The notes below the pieces were generated by a model. That model searched no databases and was not told where the DNA came from. It was given only the letters and a program-made list of their open reading frames with translations. Positions 48,350 to 60,787 of a stretch of 64,000 nt of DNA are shown in pieces. Location of the stretch: contig JAJKFJ010022641.1 of the NCBI GenBank assembly GCA_027382625.1, positions 1 through 64,000 of the forward strand, in the 5' to 3' direction. How positions within the stretch are numbered: position 1 is the first letter of the stretch; every line of letters starts with the position of its first letter. The stretch is from Tetmemena sp. SeJ-2015 (lineage: Eukaryota; Ciliophora; Spirotrichea; Sporadotrichida; Oxytrichidae). The translations under genes and the position numbers were made by a program.

Positions 48350-51300
48350 ATGAACAGTTATCACTAATCGCATCAGGGAGCTTCCGGTGTTGGAGGTGAT
48401 CCCATGAGAGGGGGCTCTCCTCTCAGAACTAAAGATGTTTCACCCTATAGACACACTGCAGCAATGGTAAACTACTTCTTATTGGAATCCTTGGTGTTAA
48501 TTAATGATATGATAGAGAATTAAAAGTCCAAATAGAGATGAAGAGGAAGCTTATGAAAGGAGAAGGCAGGAAGAGCTCAAGAAATAACTACCTTCAACCA
48601 ATACATTTGGCCCAAGAAGTGATATTTCAAGCGATAATAGCAGCATAGGAATGCCAAATACTTTCGCAAGATCTAATGGAGCCTCAAAGTAACAAAATTG
48701 CATATATATCTAACACCTTTTAGTCCCTTGTATCAAAGCTCATTGTCAAACTAGCAACCAGAGAGAGATAGGCCAAGTGCAACAACGCATTTTACATTAG
48801 GACCTCCCTAATCTTAAAACAGCAACATTCCTCCTGCTCAAACTTACCCCACCCCAGCTTTTTAGGAGTCGTATGTCCCTCCAGTTCATTTGAGAGACCA
48901 TATGAATTAGAAGTAAAGTGACAACTCAAGCTTAATGCGCAGACTCAATCTCGTCATGCAAGAATTAGACAGAGTCAACAGAGAGAAGGATGACATATAT
49001 GCGAGACTTAAATAAGCTGCCATTGAAGCAAGTGAGTTACAGAAAATACTATCAAGCGAAGATAACGTGGACAAGGTTAATAATTACATGAGAGAAGATA
49101 TAATCTATGAGAGAGACAAGAATCACAAGATCAAATAGCAAATTAAGGAACTTGATCTCTATAGAGGAGACTTGATAGCTGAACTTAGAAAGCTGTAAAT
49201 GAGATAGGCCGAGCTCTCGAAAGAGAATCAAGAACTAGCTTTTGATCTTGATAAGAAGGCTGAGCAAATGGCAAACATTGATAAAGAAATTTACTTCACA
49301 AACGAGAAAGCTAGGTCGATGGGACATCAAATAGAAAACCTCAAACAGGAGTTAATCTTGGAGGGCCATGATAAAGCAGAGTTAGACAGAGTAATAACCC
49401 AGCTCATGAGAGAGAGAAATGACTTATTGAATCAACTAGAGCTACTTAATAGAAAGTATGATGAATGTGTGAGAGATATATCGCACGACAGAAATGAAAT
49501 GGAAAAGCATAACAAGAAGCATGGAAAGCTAATTGCTGGAAAAGTTATGTTTCTCATGCTAGACTAGTTATATATCAATAGACATGCTCATTCTCTCAAA
49601 AAGATGCAGGAATACTGTGAATTTGATGAGAAAACACATAACAAGTTGGGTGCATTTGCAAGAGTGCTCGAAATGGCTGGCCATTATAGACTTAAGATAG
49701 CAATGACGTAATGGTACAGTAACGCTCTTCAGCCCATGAAAGCAAAAAGGCACAATAGAAATTTAGCTTTCTAGAGAGTTAAGGACCAACTAAGATTGAA
49801 GTTCTTTGCAATATGGAAATAAGCATATGATAAAAAGATTAGAGAGTATCAACTGAAAGATATTGCAAACACTACTATTCTTATTTTTTGCTTTGTCTAG
49901 AATATGGAGTATCTAAGTTAGAGATAAGCACTAAGAGGTGAAAAGAGCCTTTTCTATGTGGAAGGATTAGACCTAGAGATTTAATTTGTAGAAGCAAAGA
50001 GTTAAAAAGCTGATATGGAAGCTCTACTTTAATAAGATAAATGCTGCTTTCAATTCCTGGTAAAACCATACTACAAATATCGAGGCCTAAGTCAGATGGT
50101 AACTCCTAGCCAAGTAGTTCGCTTAAAAACAGCAACTAACTATTGTATTCAATAACTTCAAGTATTAAGTATCAGAGTCTAAGAGAAAGAGGCAAAACTT
50201 GCTTTTCCACTGCCTCAAGGCTTGGAAAGATCACCTGACTTATAAGAAGTTTATAATGGCCACAAGCATTCAGGCTATGCACTTTCGTAGGAACTTTGAT
50301 TCTTGGATTGTAAAGCAGTGCTTTGATGCCTTTAGAAGCAATAAAGAATAGGAAAAATTGGCAAGAACCTAGCAAGTCTTATTTGAGGTAGAACTACCCT
50401 AAATAGAGGGCTTGATTAATCTAAATGAAGATATCGAGGTGTAATCAAAGTTCAAGGCCAAGTAAAGAGCCTGTGAAAGTGTAAAGAAGATGATGGCCAC
50501 CTCCCTACAAGGATACTTCATTCACTGGAAGAAATCTGTTGAAGACTATAAAGAAAAGCTTAGAACTACTGTTAAGGATATGATAATCAAAGTTTACATG
50601 GAGAGAATCAGACAAGGCTTTCTCTATTGGAAAAATCTAGACAGAAGTAATTAGATCACTAACTCGTAAATGATCATTCAAGACTATCAAGAGGAAGGAA
50701 GGTAGCTGCAAAATGAGGTTATCGACTTAAGAAATGAAGTAAACAATAAAAGGTAGCAACTCGATTGCAGCTAATAAAAGCACGTTCATAAGTGTGTACT
50801 GTCATTCCAGAAAAGACTAAAGCAACTTGCAGTAGGAAGATGGAGAGATAGAATCAATGGAATGAATGAGAAAGAAGATGGAGCTTCAACTATGTTGATT
50901 ATAATCTTGGCTTTTCTCTATTTTATGCTGATCTATTTAAATATTATCATTAAGAGATTAAGATTGAGATTCCTTAGATAGGCATTTGATAGATACTTAG
51001 ATGGAGTAAAATCACAGAAGAAAGACCTCTCAGACGAGGATAGATGTAAAATTTACAATAAAACAAGGGAGGAAAGACTAAAGAAGTAGGTCTATAATAG
51101 CTGGAAATTATTCATCAATAATCACGTGAGGGCTAAGAGATACTGGTTCCGCATGTTCACTAGGCTAGACTTGGGTATGAAGTCTATTGCAGTCAAAAAG
51201 TGGAGGGAATGGAATCAGAAGCAGACTGAAAGAGAATTGATAACCAAATAGAATGATGCTGTTAAAGCCATAGATGACCTAAACCACAATATTGGCCAGT

Positions 51301-54112
51301 TTCATTAAGATTAAACCAGTCAGCAAATGGATATTAAGTCTTTGAAGAATTAAATGACAACTCAGGCTCGAAGAGTTATTGCAAATGCCTTTGCAAGATT
51401 AATAATGCGAAATTTTCTTTTTATGATAGATTCTATTACGTATCTGAAACAAGGGGATTCGAGAAATGGAAAGAGTTCGTTGAATTCGAGAAACGAAAGG
51501 AGAGATTAATGAAAAAGTACATAGATCATATGCGCAAATATCAATTCTACATGGTCAAAGCTGCACTTCAAAACTGGATCTAAAATTGCAAAATTCAGGA
51601 GAAGAGAGACCTCTTAAAGAAGGAAGAGATGAAGCTGAGAGACGCCTAGTTTTAACTAGAAGTTACTCATAATAATTTCAGAGGTGATAATAGTGCACTT
51701 ATTAATCAAATCGAAAATGAGAAGTAGTAGTAGAAAATGTATAACCATAGGCTGCAAAAAAGTATTCAAATGATCATTAGGAAGAGAGACGAAAATGACC
51801 ATGTCTGCTAAAAAAGGTATATTCTCGCAATGTGGAGATAGTATGTTCAAAGAGAGGTAAACTTCATCAAATGCGTTGAGAAGGTACTAAGTAAATCATT
51901 ATGGAACCACGCCTTTGTAAAAATTCGCCAATTTAGTAGGCATGAAAATAAGCAAACAAACATGAGTGATACTCTGAATAGATTCAGATAAAAGTTTTGG
52001 AAAAGAACTTGTGGCAACGCTTTCTCAATATGGAGGTCTGGTCAGTTTAGTCTGGTTACTTCCACTATAATAAACTGAATAATATTTTTGCCATTAAATG
52101 TACACTATGGAGGAAATAGAGAGCACGACTAATTAAATTGTTTAAGAGCATGAAAACAAAAAAGCAGTATTCAAGGAAGTTAATTAGAACCGATCAGAGC
52201 GTATTATCAAGAAAGATATCCTAAAGAACTTATTCCAAGGCTGGAAAACTATAACTCAACTGTTGAAGTTCCATAGATTCAAAAGCGATGAATTTTCTCA
52301 AACTGCTGATATTCTTGAGTCTCAATTTTAATAACTTTATACTTGTAATTCTAAATATTCTTTAAAAGAAGATGGCTTTGAGAAAGTGGAACCAAAGAAA
52401 GCAAGCCACAAAGATCGCAAGAATTAGGTGCAAAAGGATGAAAGAGAAAGTGCAATAGATCAAGCTCAGATTATATTTCTACGCTCTTAGAGATTAGTTC
52501 CAAGCTACTAAAGAGTTCATTAGAAGACTTTCAAACTTTGCAAGGATTCATGATCATCATGCTCTCGAGCAAGGATTCAACTGTATTCAAACTTTTTCAA
52601 ATGCAAAGAAGTATGTCCACTAGACCAAGAAAGTTCATTTTTCATTTATTCATGCATCGAAAGATATAGAGTCTATCCTCACAAATCTCGTGCGAAATAG
52701 AAAGCAGCAGTATTTAAATGATCTGAGAGTCAAGAGTTTGCTAGCAAAGCGAGAGAGGCTGATTAAGAGTTTCACTATTTTGCACAATCTTGGGAACAGG
52801 CTCAGAACCCATTTCCTTAAGTGGAAAGAGTGGTCATAGGAGCAAACTTTAGCCATCGAAATGCAGGAGGAAGGACCAGTGAGAGAGGAAGTGCTTGAGG
52901 CAAAGATTTAGCTCAAGAACTTGAAAGAATTTATGCTCAAAGAAGGCTATGATGCTAAAGATATTCAAGATGCTTAAAAGGAGGAAAGAGATAAGTAAAT
53001 GAACCTTGTCTTAAGAACTGTAAGAAAAATGCAGCACTATAATGAGGAGGGCTATCTTCTGCCTAAGGTTTTGGACAGATGGAAGCAATTTGTACACCTT
53101 AGAAGACTCTTCAAATATTGGCTAGGCTTCGTAGATAAGAGAGGAGAATATGTAAAGAGTGATCTTCATTAGGCTTTCGACAGATGGAAAGGTCACTATC
53201 CTAAAGAGTAAGATACTCTAAAGAAGCTCAAAAAGGCAGAGCTGGACTCTCCATTTATATTTAAATCAGTAGGAAATTTTTGATGCAAGTGGTTGCCCAC
53301 TGAGTCGTAAATATCCCTACAAACTATAAAACCATAGATAACTTACATAGGATAATAACTGATTTTCTAATTCAGTACGATAAGTGCTGTTTTAAGAAAT
53401 TGATTATTAATTATATTCCTAAAATTTTACTTTACTTTACTTTATATTTAAATCTCTCGTCATTTGAAGAACCAAGAGATTCTAGACTCGATGGCTGAGA
53501 ATATAGATGATAAAGAGAATACTTTGGCGAACATGAATATCTAGAGAGAGGCTCTACTTGAAAACTTGGTTAAGGGATAGAGACTAGCACTCGTACTTTG
53601 GATGAATTACAGAAAAAGAGAAATGCATCAAGCTTTGATTAAGTGGTTGAAAAATGCTAAAGATAAACTCTAATAAGTAATCTGTAATATAGTTAGTAGA
53701 TATTAGTAAATCAAAAGTGATAGAGTTTAGGTTTATCAAGAACATGAAGTCTCTTGAGCATTTGAGATCAAACATGGAGCGAATAGAGAGAATGAAAAAT
53801 AAGATCGCTCAATTAGAGCTTGACAATGAAAATATGGCTAACGAGAATGAGGAGCTGAGACAATTCTCCATTGATGGATATGAGTTATCGAAGAGTGTAC
53901 AAGCACTTACGAATGAGAGAGAAAAGTTGAGCGTTGATTTGGCAGACAAGTCATAAACTATAAGAAAGCTTCTTGTGGAAAACGAAAAGCTCAACGGAAA
54001 CTTGAGATCAGCATAGAAAGAGGCACAGAGCTTGATTCAATCAACTATGGCTGGTAGTACAGCATTTAAAACTGGCTAGAAAGGAAGACTTACAGCAAGT
54101 AACTTCTATTGA
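48350..54112 (+). CDS. Large Sfi1-like (centrin-binding repeat) coiled-coil protein
   Basis: Starts MNSYHQSHQGASG, with a GT-AG intron at 48476-48515. After a Pro/Ser-rich head comes a coiled coil (MRRLNLVMQELDRVNREKDD). Then there is a long array of degenerate ~30-residue repeats, each with an aromatic-tryptophan core: LKFFAIWKQAYDKK, VKRAFSMWKDQTQRF, LLFHCLKAWKDHL, LQGYFIHWKKSV, IRQGFLYWKNLD, AGRWRDRING-type, YNSWKLFINN, FEKWKEFVEF, LQNWIQ, FDRWKGHY. This spacing is that of Sfi1-type centrin-binding repeats found at centrosomes and basal bodies. The C-terminus is again coiled coil (ERIERMKNKIAQLELDNEN) and stops at 54112. Several IESs are required; the total is roughly 1,750 aa. Confidence 0.82.
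49863..49926 (+). other. IES, 64 bp, pointer AGATA
   Basis: AGATA at 49858-49862 and 49922-49926, same phase. Deletion joins REYQLKD to KHQEVKRAFSMWKD, linking two consecutive repeats. Confidence 0.85.
50893..50960 (+). other. Probable in-frame germline-limited segment in the Sfi1-like gene
   Basis: A short, highly hydrophobic AT-rich stretch (MLIIILAFLYFMLIYLNI) interrupts otherwise charged helical repeats without breaking the frame. It looks like an IES whose length is a multiple of three; pointers were not fixed. Confidence 0.45.
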
Positions 54113-54132
54113 AAATGTAGATGATTATATAC

Positions 54133-55372
54133 TCAAACTTATACTGAAATTATTATGTGAACTAGACTAAACTTATTTTATTTGCGCTAATTAGCAAACA
54201 GAATTATTTTATTTTCCAAAATTGTTGCAAAAGATTGGTAAATATGTTCTATTCTAATTCAATGCTCTCGAAAATATATTTTATCTTATCCATCCTCAGA
54301 TCCTAAAGTCTGAAAATATTCATAAACTTATTTTATTTTCTAATTTTGCTTTTATAATAAATTTTGTATTAAATTGAATTATACATAGGATTAGTTGAGT
54401 ATTTCTGGTCTCGAACCAACATGTTTTATTGGATTGCTGATGAGTGTTATTTTCCAAAATAAGACAAGTTATTATTATTGTTCAATGTATGGTCTTTGGT
54501 TTCATTATAGGCTTCAGTTTTCTATAGGTTGGCCAATTTCTCTCTCACAGCTTACAAGCTTTTGAAATCCAACCCATCCTCGTGGCTCATATTGCTCGAA
54601 AAAGTTTACCCTTATCCATGAGTGAAATTAAGATTGTTGCTCTGCTCATTCTGGTCCAGGCTTTAAGTAATGTGATTCCCACTAAAGTTCTAATTTGCAT
54701 CTTTAAACAGCAAAACTCGAAGTGCCTATACCTCTGAGCGCAGACTCATGATAAATATAAGGAAGTAAAGCAATTATAATTTGATCATTTAATCCTTCTG
54801 CGCCATCAGTCAGATCTTAGCCACTAATTGAGTAAGTACCGGTCGCTATTTTTTCCTCCCTTTTCCGCGCTTGATCAGCATTGGATGATGGGTTTTTGCG
54901 GTGACCTCTGGGAAAGCCGGTGGATTTCAGGTCGACATCAGTGGAGCTAGATTGGCAAGACCACGTTGAGATCCTACTCCTCTCTATAAAGGGAGGTAGA
55001 GCGTCATCACTAACTAACTGACGGTGGGCTTTCACGGTGACGTGGCACAACTGATCAAGGAATTACGCCTGTGAATTACTTTAAATCGATTAAGTATTAT
55101 ATGCCCGTTAGGGATGCTTAATTCCTAATAAATTAATTAAATTAAATTTTTTAATCCTTCTGATCGATATTTTCGGTAAATTATGTGCCTTTTTATGGTG
55201 ATAAATAAGTCGCATTTCTGTCTGAATTTCTCTTCTATGCTGAGTGATAGATTTTATTCCCAAGTAGCAGTTCTTCTTCAGTTTATCCACAGAAATCCTT
55301 GGCCTAGTTATTTTATTGTCTTATCTTTAGAAAGTGAGATTCAAGATAGTTCTTGCATCCCTCAAATCTCAT
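54133..55372 (-). CDS. Unknown Asn/Gln-rich protein, split by retroposon D
   Basis: ATG at 55372 (MRFEGCKNYLESHFLKIRQQ). The frame is open to the retroposon's target duplication at 55150-55162 (FTENIDQKDQ). It resumes after the left copy at 54788-54800 and runs through MSLRSEVQALRVLLFKDANQ, HEDGLDFKSLQAVREKLANL and IFESIELEQNIFTNLLQQFW. The final stop is uncertain, since the frame stays open into the tail of the neighbouring convergent gene. Not recognised. Confidence 0.65.
54801..55149 (+). mobile_element. SINE-like retroposon copy D (longest of its family), inside coding sequence
   Basis: 349 bp flanked by a perfect 13-bp duplication TTTAATCCTTCTG (54788-54800, 55150-55162). Its 3' third is the sequence seen in copy C, and it ends TTAATTCCTAATAAATTAATT. 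It contains an internal partial duplication (GGGTTTTTGCGGTGACC near 54890, GGGCTTTCACGGTGACG near 55025). TGGAGCTAGATTGGCAAGA and GTTGAGATCC near 54945-54980 only loosely resemble pol III A/B boxes. With ACCGGTCGC near the 5' end it shares a short module with copies A and B. Excision between the duplications restores the host frame. Confidence 0.88.
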
Positions 55373-55596
55373 AGAGAACTCTTCATGTATCTAAAATATG
55401 ATGTTTATTTTATAATCGTTCCACACTTTCTGTTTCCTTGTATCTTGTTGATTTTCTGGTAAATTTTATAGAAATTTTTAGTCTCATTTATAATTAGTGA
55501 ATTTTTTGGGTAAATAATAATGAAATACATTTTCTTTGAGAACTAATTATTATTTGGCACCCTTCTAATGACAAACGAAGATGGGAAGGGAATGCC

Positions 55597-58274
55597 TCAC
55601 ATTATTTTTCTAAAATCTTTTTCGCCTAGCACCTGCTTCAAGTGCTGGAGCGATCTTATTTCATCCTTATTCTCAACTGATTGCTGGAGTGCCTCGATGA
55701 GGATCTTTGTGTTCCTCCTTTTGTAGACCACTTCGAGTAGTTTCTCTACATCGAAAAGCTGCTGCATCGAGAGCTTCTTCATGCCTTGAATGATCTAGCT
55801 CTTCGACTAGTTGCTCACCGCCATGTACACTGATTGGAGGATGCCTCTGGTCCTGGAGCTTCTGCCTCGCATCTGTTAGTACTGACTCTCGGAGTTGATG
55901 TTGCAAGATATTATCACCTTTGCGTCTTGTCTGAATCTCGTGTTGTACCCGCAGCATTCTTCCGGGCTCAGCATCAATACTCCCGAGTGCCATTGCTGAA
56001 TCTCATCTAAGTTTTCAATAGTAACTCCCCTCTTGAAGTTGATCACTCCCATCTACCGAATTATTTTTTCATACTTCTCTTGACTGTCCTTCTCGCAAAA
56101 GATAATGAGTGGAGTGTGCTTAGCATGCTTCTCTATCTGCTTGATGGTGTTGTCAACTCGCTCTGATTACTTTTTGTAGATTTCGATGTCTCCGCCAAGG
56201 TCTTGCTGAATTCCTGATACAAATTCTACTTCACTCTGGAAGGAGAGAATTTTAGTTTATCCAAGAGTTTTCTATATGATTCTCTGAATTCCAGGATCGC
56301 AAGTAGCGCTGAATAGATAGCATTGAGTGAGAGTCAAGTCCCATATTCCAAACACTTTTCCTTAAATGACTTTGAATGGGTGTGTAGTGATTATCTAGTC
56401 ATACTCATCAACTATTACTATTTCATGAGTGTTCTTCTATCCATAAAAGTTTTCTATGGATTCAATGCTCAAATTGATTCCTAGTGGAAGTAGCTATCTC
56501 TAAGCCTAGGTTTTTAATATATCGTTGAGAAAACCAAGATGAGGACTTTCTTCCCTCGCTGCTTCCAGTACTCAGCTATCATGCTGATGATCCAGGTTTT
56601 ACCAGATGCAGTAGGAAGATGACACTGGATAGTACTGCTCGAGCAGCTAAGCACGATAGCTGCAATAGTTGCTTGGTATTAGTTGTGTTTGTATTCATCA
56701 CAAACATTTTCAACTTTCTCCGATATTTGCATCAATTCTTCCAAATCTACTTCCCTTCGCTTTTCAAAGTCCTTGATCTCATCTTGGAATATTATTTTGT
56801 TTTCCTCCCTATTCTAGCACTCTTCCAACTTTTTTGAAGAGCACTATGAAGTTCGCTTGGTGATCTCTCTCATCCAGTTTTGTTCATCTAGCTCGATAAC
56901 AGTGGCAATATCTTGTTTTGAGAAATCTTTAATTGATTGAAGGATGAGCAGACATCGCTCGAGTGGGAGCTTTATTCTTTCCCTCTTGTTGATGAGAGAG
57001 AACAGTATGTCTCTGCATCTTAGCAGCTCTAGTAGCTCATCGAAGATAACGTATGGGTCAGAGAGCACTTACACTTTGGATATGAACTCAATGAGAACCT
57101 CCTTAGATTTCTGAGAGCAATTCATAAGTTTCTTGACGAATCCAGGCCAGAAAAAATTCCTAGGGTTCTTTGAAATCATCTCAGACTCAATATCATTAAA
57201 GCCAAGCTCTTTAATATATTGCTATATTGATGCAGAGTGCTGTTCAAGTTGCATGTCATCTCTAAGCATTAGAGGTTAATACTCAACGAGGAGGCCGATA
57301 AAGTGTGGGTTGTAAGGAATATCATCATTATCCTGCAGGTACCTGTTAAGGGTGAGTATCATTTATCTAAAAATCTCTGATTAACCATCGCCTATCTTTT
57401 CAGAAATATTCGTCGAGTTCAGAAATGGATAGAGGGTGTAGTATAATGTTTATCCTTCATGTGGGAGAGTGGTCAGGGTCTTCGACATCCTGAAGTGAAT
57501 GTTAAGTACTTAGTTAAAGTTCAGCTTCCTCAGTTCGAAACTCAATGAGTCTAACTCCCTATTCCTGAAAAGCTTATCAAGCTTCTCTTACTCAAGACTG
57601 ATTTGGTACTCTTGGCAGTTAAGCATGAGTTGAGGGTTCTCGATAAATTTTTCAATTAATTGTTTTTGAACTTGAAGTTTCAGATCCATCTCTAGGTCGT
57701 TGTAGTTTTCCAATATAAATTTGGAGACTTTAATCTATTGGAGCTACATTTCAGGGTTATGAAGAGAAGATGGTTCGAGAGTTGCCTTATCTTTCTTATC
57801 AAAAGAGCCATCCTCTTTCTATTACTCTCGATAGAAATTGGAGAGATAATTGATAAGTTCATCATCGTTCTCTTACATCAAGCTGAAGGAGTGACCTATT
57901 CTATTAAGCTTTTATCTTTTCACTCTTATGAACTCCCTAATCTCATCGAGCTCGTATTGTGAGAGAGGAGGCTTTTTGAGAGATATGTGATTTTATATTT
58001 CCTTCATGGTGAGCTTGAATCCCTTTGTGATTTTGTGGAGGACAGACTTTGCTTCATCATCCATCGCCAATCCATAGACCTCTTTCATCTCTAAAATAAT
58101 TCATAAATTTAAGAGATACTTACTTCGCTTTCCAAGTATATGAGTTTTAGATTGCTTGGAAGCAAGTTGCTTGCTAGTTTTAGTAGTCACTGTTTTGTCT
58201 TCATCCTCGCTACTGGACCCATCTTCATATCGAGAGTCATCGCTGTCAAATATATGATTCCCCTGCTCCTTCAT
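55597..58274 (-). CDS. SF2/SecA-like helicase-type ATPase of E2 (one frameshift)
   Basis: ATG at 58274, an acidic/Ser-rich head (HIFDSDDSRYEDGSSSEDED), a GT-AG intron at 58091-58123, then about 840 codons. A conserved N-terminal domain is shared with E1 (LNIHFRMSKTLTTLPHEGQ, FWPGFVKKLMN). Then motif [11 protein letters not shown], motif II VIVDEYDQII, motif [11 protein letters not shown], motif IV TPLIIFCEKD, motif [13 protein letters not shown] and the tail [19 protein letters not shown] 2-nt length difference near 56523-56536, between motif I and the [10 protein letters not shown] stretch, breaks the frame relative to E1. It could be mutation, error or a site of frameshifting. All other parts are open. 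Confidence 0.82.
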
Positions 58275-58364
58275 TATTTAATATATGATATTATTAAATA
58301 TATACTTAGGGATCAATCTAATATCATCATCAATGTCACTGTGATTAAATAATCACAGACCCAA

Positions 58365-58505
58365 CTTATCAATTTTCTTAGATCAGAAATCAACACAAAA
58401 AAGGGATCCCAGATCAGAAAATATCACAAAAAATCACAAATAATCACAAAAAATCACAATATTTGATAAAATAATCACAAAGTCCTAATAAAAAATCACA
58501 AACTA
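58365..58505. repeat. Short tandem ATCACAAA-type repeat
   Basis: Irregular array of AATCACAAA/ATCAGAAA units between the divergent helicase-type gene and ORF2 of E2. It occupies the shared 5' region, so a promoter role is conceivable but not shown. Confidence 0.7.
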
Positions 58506-58646
58506 AAACTTTTTCAATTTCACTCTAATATAAGTAAGTCCATCAACCTCATATGGGAATATAGTAAATCAAAGCTATTTACTATATGAATCCAACTGAG
58601 TTAAATTAATAATCTCATATCAACAATAAACTTCAGCTTTGAGAAT

Positions 58647-59506
58647 ATGGAATCCTAGAAAAGAAAGTGGACTGAGTTCGAGCAGTCGCATGAAGATGAC
58701 TTTGACGAGAGCTTAATGAGAGTGGTGCCTCAAGAACTCTCTGGTCGCTTCAGATCGAAGCATGATCTCTACACATACTTCACCGAGATACGTAAGCAAT
58801 AATATTGTTTTTAAAACTTTTTTATTTTAGTGTGCTACTACATGCCACCGATCGAAGGAGTGAACCGAGACTACTTCAGGCAGATACTCAAGGGCGACAA
58901 GAGACTCTTAAAGATGTCGGAGGTCAAGATGACGAAGGTCCCTAAATACGATGAACTCTCAGTCCGACATGTTTTTAAGGGAGTTAGAGACGATGGAGAC
59001 CTGCTGAGATTCTTACCAGACATGGATGAGAAGTCTAAGCCAATCGATCGACAATACTTCTTCAACGTTGTAAACACCCTCCAGCCAGACTACCTTGCTC
59101 ACATTGTCAAGACCACTTAGGACAAGAGGAATGCAGCCTCCAGTGATAATGTCAAGAGCGACTATATACTCATCTCAGATGAATGGCTATCTCAACTCAC
59201 TAGCCATCCCTTTATCTCAAGTAAAAATATCATTCAATTACTTAAACATATTTTACAGAGAAAAACGGCAGAGCACTCTAGCTCATGAAGCAATCAGCAA
59301 AGGTGTTCAAAGCCAGACGATAGAAGTAGAACCCTCCTCCACTAGCATCATTAAAGAGATTCAAGAATGCAGATGGCCCTAGCTCAGCTCAAAAGCACTC
59401 CTACCAATCCAATGTGCTTATGATAGATGCTTCAGCTCACAATCCTATGAATCAAAGCCAAGAGGGGCTAACTTAAAATCTCTCAAAGATGAGATTTAAC
59501 ATTTGA
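58647..59506 (+). CDS. ORF2 accessory protein of E2
   Basis: ATG at 58647 (MESQKRKWTEFEQSHEDDFD). Two GT-AG introns (58792-58831 and 59221-59259) give about 260 residues. Features: [73 protein letters not shown] and a basic Pro/Ser-rich tail (KARRQKQNPPPLASLKR). A damaged homologue is in E1. Its place beside a DDE transposase recalls the 22-kDa ORF of TBE transposons, but I cannot confirm homology. Function unknown. The frame is intact. Confidence 0.8.
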
Positions 59507-59580
59507 ATAAAATCACTTAAGAGTTATACCTAACTTATTTAACTTATTAACACACAGCTATCTCACTATCTTATCATCTA

Positions 59581-60477
59581 TCAAACTGAATGACTGTTGT
59601 ACGAGCTTCCTTGCATTTATCTTCTCGATGTCTTCAACTTTATTCTTTTGTATTAGTTCTTGAGCAAAGAGAAGTAATTCTCAATTGGATTATACTGAGG
59701 CGAGTAGGGTGGCGTGAATATAAGTTCGATCGAGAGTTCCCTGCAGAGTGCTTTAATTCGCTTACTGTGATGGACTCTCAGATTGTCAAGCACTATTGCT
59801 AACTTTCTGCCTGCAAAGATATCTTGCACTCCAAGGATGAAGTCGTGAAATTTGTCAGTGTCAATCGACTTATCATGCATGTAAAAGATCTCAAGGCCTT
59901 TAGACAATGAGATTCCACAAACTACGGCTAAGCTTTCCTAAGCTTGTAGCTTATCTTGGACTTCTATATTTTGATTTCTATTGCTGTAGTCTAATCTCTG
60001 CCTAGTAGCTTGAGTAAACATCACTTCGTCAACGAAGAGGATTTCAGACTTGCAATCGATGGCTTACTGAATTTAGCTCAACATCTCTTTCTCCAAAATA
60101 GGTATTTAGAGTTTTTATTTTGGACTTTTGTACTTTGTGACAGTAATTGTCTTTCGCTTAATCCCATGTCAAAGGTAAATAGATCTCAAGCGAGAGGGGG
60201 ACAGTTTGAATTCAGGGAAACGTCGATGGACCATGACACAGCGCTCTGCTAAAGTTAGTCGACTCCAAGCATCAAGGGTTTCGCTACTTATTATGAACTC
60301 CTCAATTTCTTGAGGAAGAGCTAATCGCTTGTTAGTTACTTCAATCTCTTGAGTAGGAATAAGAGAGCTGGTGCAAACCTTTATTACTTCAGCTATCCTA
60401 ATCCCCGTGAGCTGAGATATCTGCTTGTAGCTGAAGTAAACTGGGGCCTCTAAGCTTACTTGCCCCTTATATCTCAT
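59581..60477 (-). CDS. Tc1/mariner-type (DDE) transposase of E2, with in-frame TGA
   Basis: N-terminal helix-turn-helix (YKQISQLTGIRIAEVIKVC) and a second DNA-binding part (LTLAERCVMVHRRFPEFKLS). Then the RNase H-like core: first Asp ILFVDEVMF, then KGLEIFYMHDKSIDTDKF, second Asp AIVLDNLRVHHSKRI, and Glu in FTPPYSPQYNPIENYF. The order and the PPYSPxxNPIE box are typical of the IS630/Tc1/mariner superfamily. A TGA at 60169-60171 splits the N-terminal DNA-binding half from the catalytic half (IYL stop HGIKRKT), while the frame continues. Either the copy is inactive or a very small removal or readthrough occurs. Confidence 0.9.
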
Positions 60478-60787
60478 TTATAGGATGAGCTACTTTAGAG
60501 AGCACTAATTTAATCCTTGAGTATGCCCCATCGTTGCCTCTCTTGACATCTATAATTAAATTACTTTATTATTTTAAAAGTGATTTACAGCTTAATTATC
60601 TTGCATTTTTTTCTTAAGTTCTCATGAGATTTCTTTGGTGAGATATCTAATCTTCACTTCATTAATAAAGATCAGTGTCAGAGCTCTCATCATTATTTAA
60701 AGTGAAGATTTTTATTCTTGAGCGTGATGTCTGCTTCCATTATAGTCAAATTAGATTGAGCTCATGATTCTATTTTCAATTAAGTTC

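Larger units (their letters stand above)
55480..60600 (-). mobile_element. DNA transposon copy E2 (helicase-like, ORF2, transposase)
   Basis: Reverse-oriented counterpart of E1 with clean sequence: helicase-type gene (-), ORF2 (+), DDE transposase (-). Noncoding sequence outside the helicase stop (55490-55560) matches the corresponding flank of E1 (AATTAGTTCTCAAA, then TCACTAATT). The outer end next to the transposase was not located; 60600 is nominal. No telomere-like C4A4 terminal repeat was seen, unlike what is described for TBE elements of related ciliates. Confidence 0.78.

Noticed and set aside
54395..54440. GGTTCGAGACC on the minus strand as a tRNA B box
   Set aside because: No acceptor or anticodon arms could be folded around it; it lies in the open frame LVRDQKYSTNP of the small gene.
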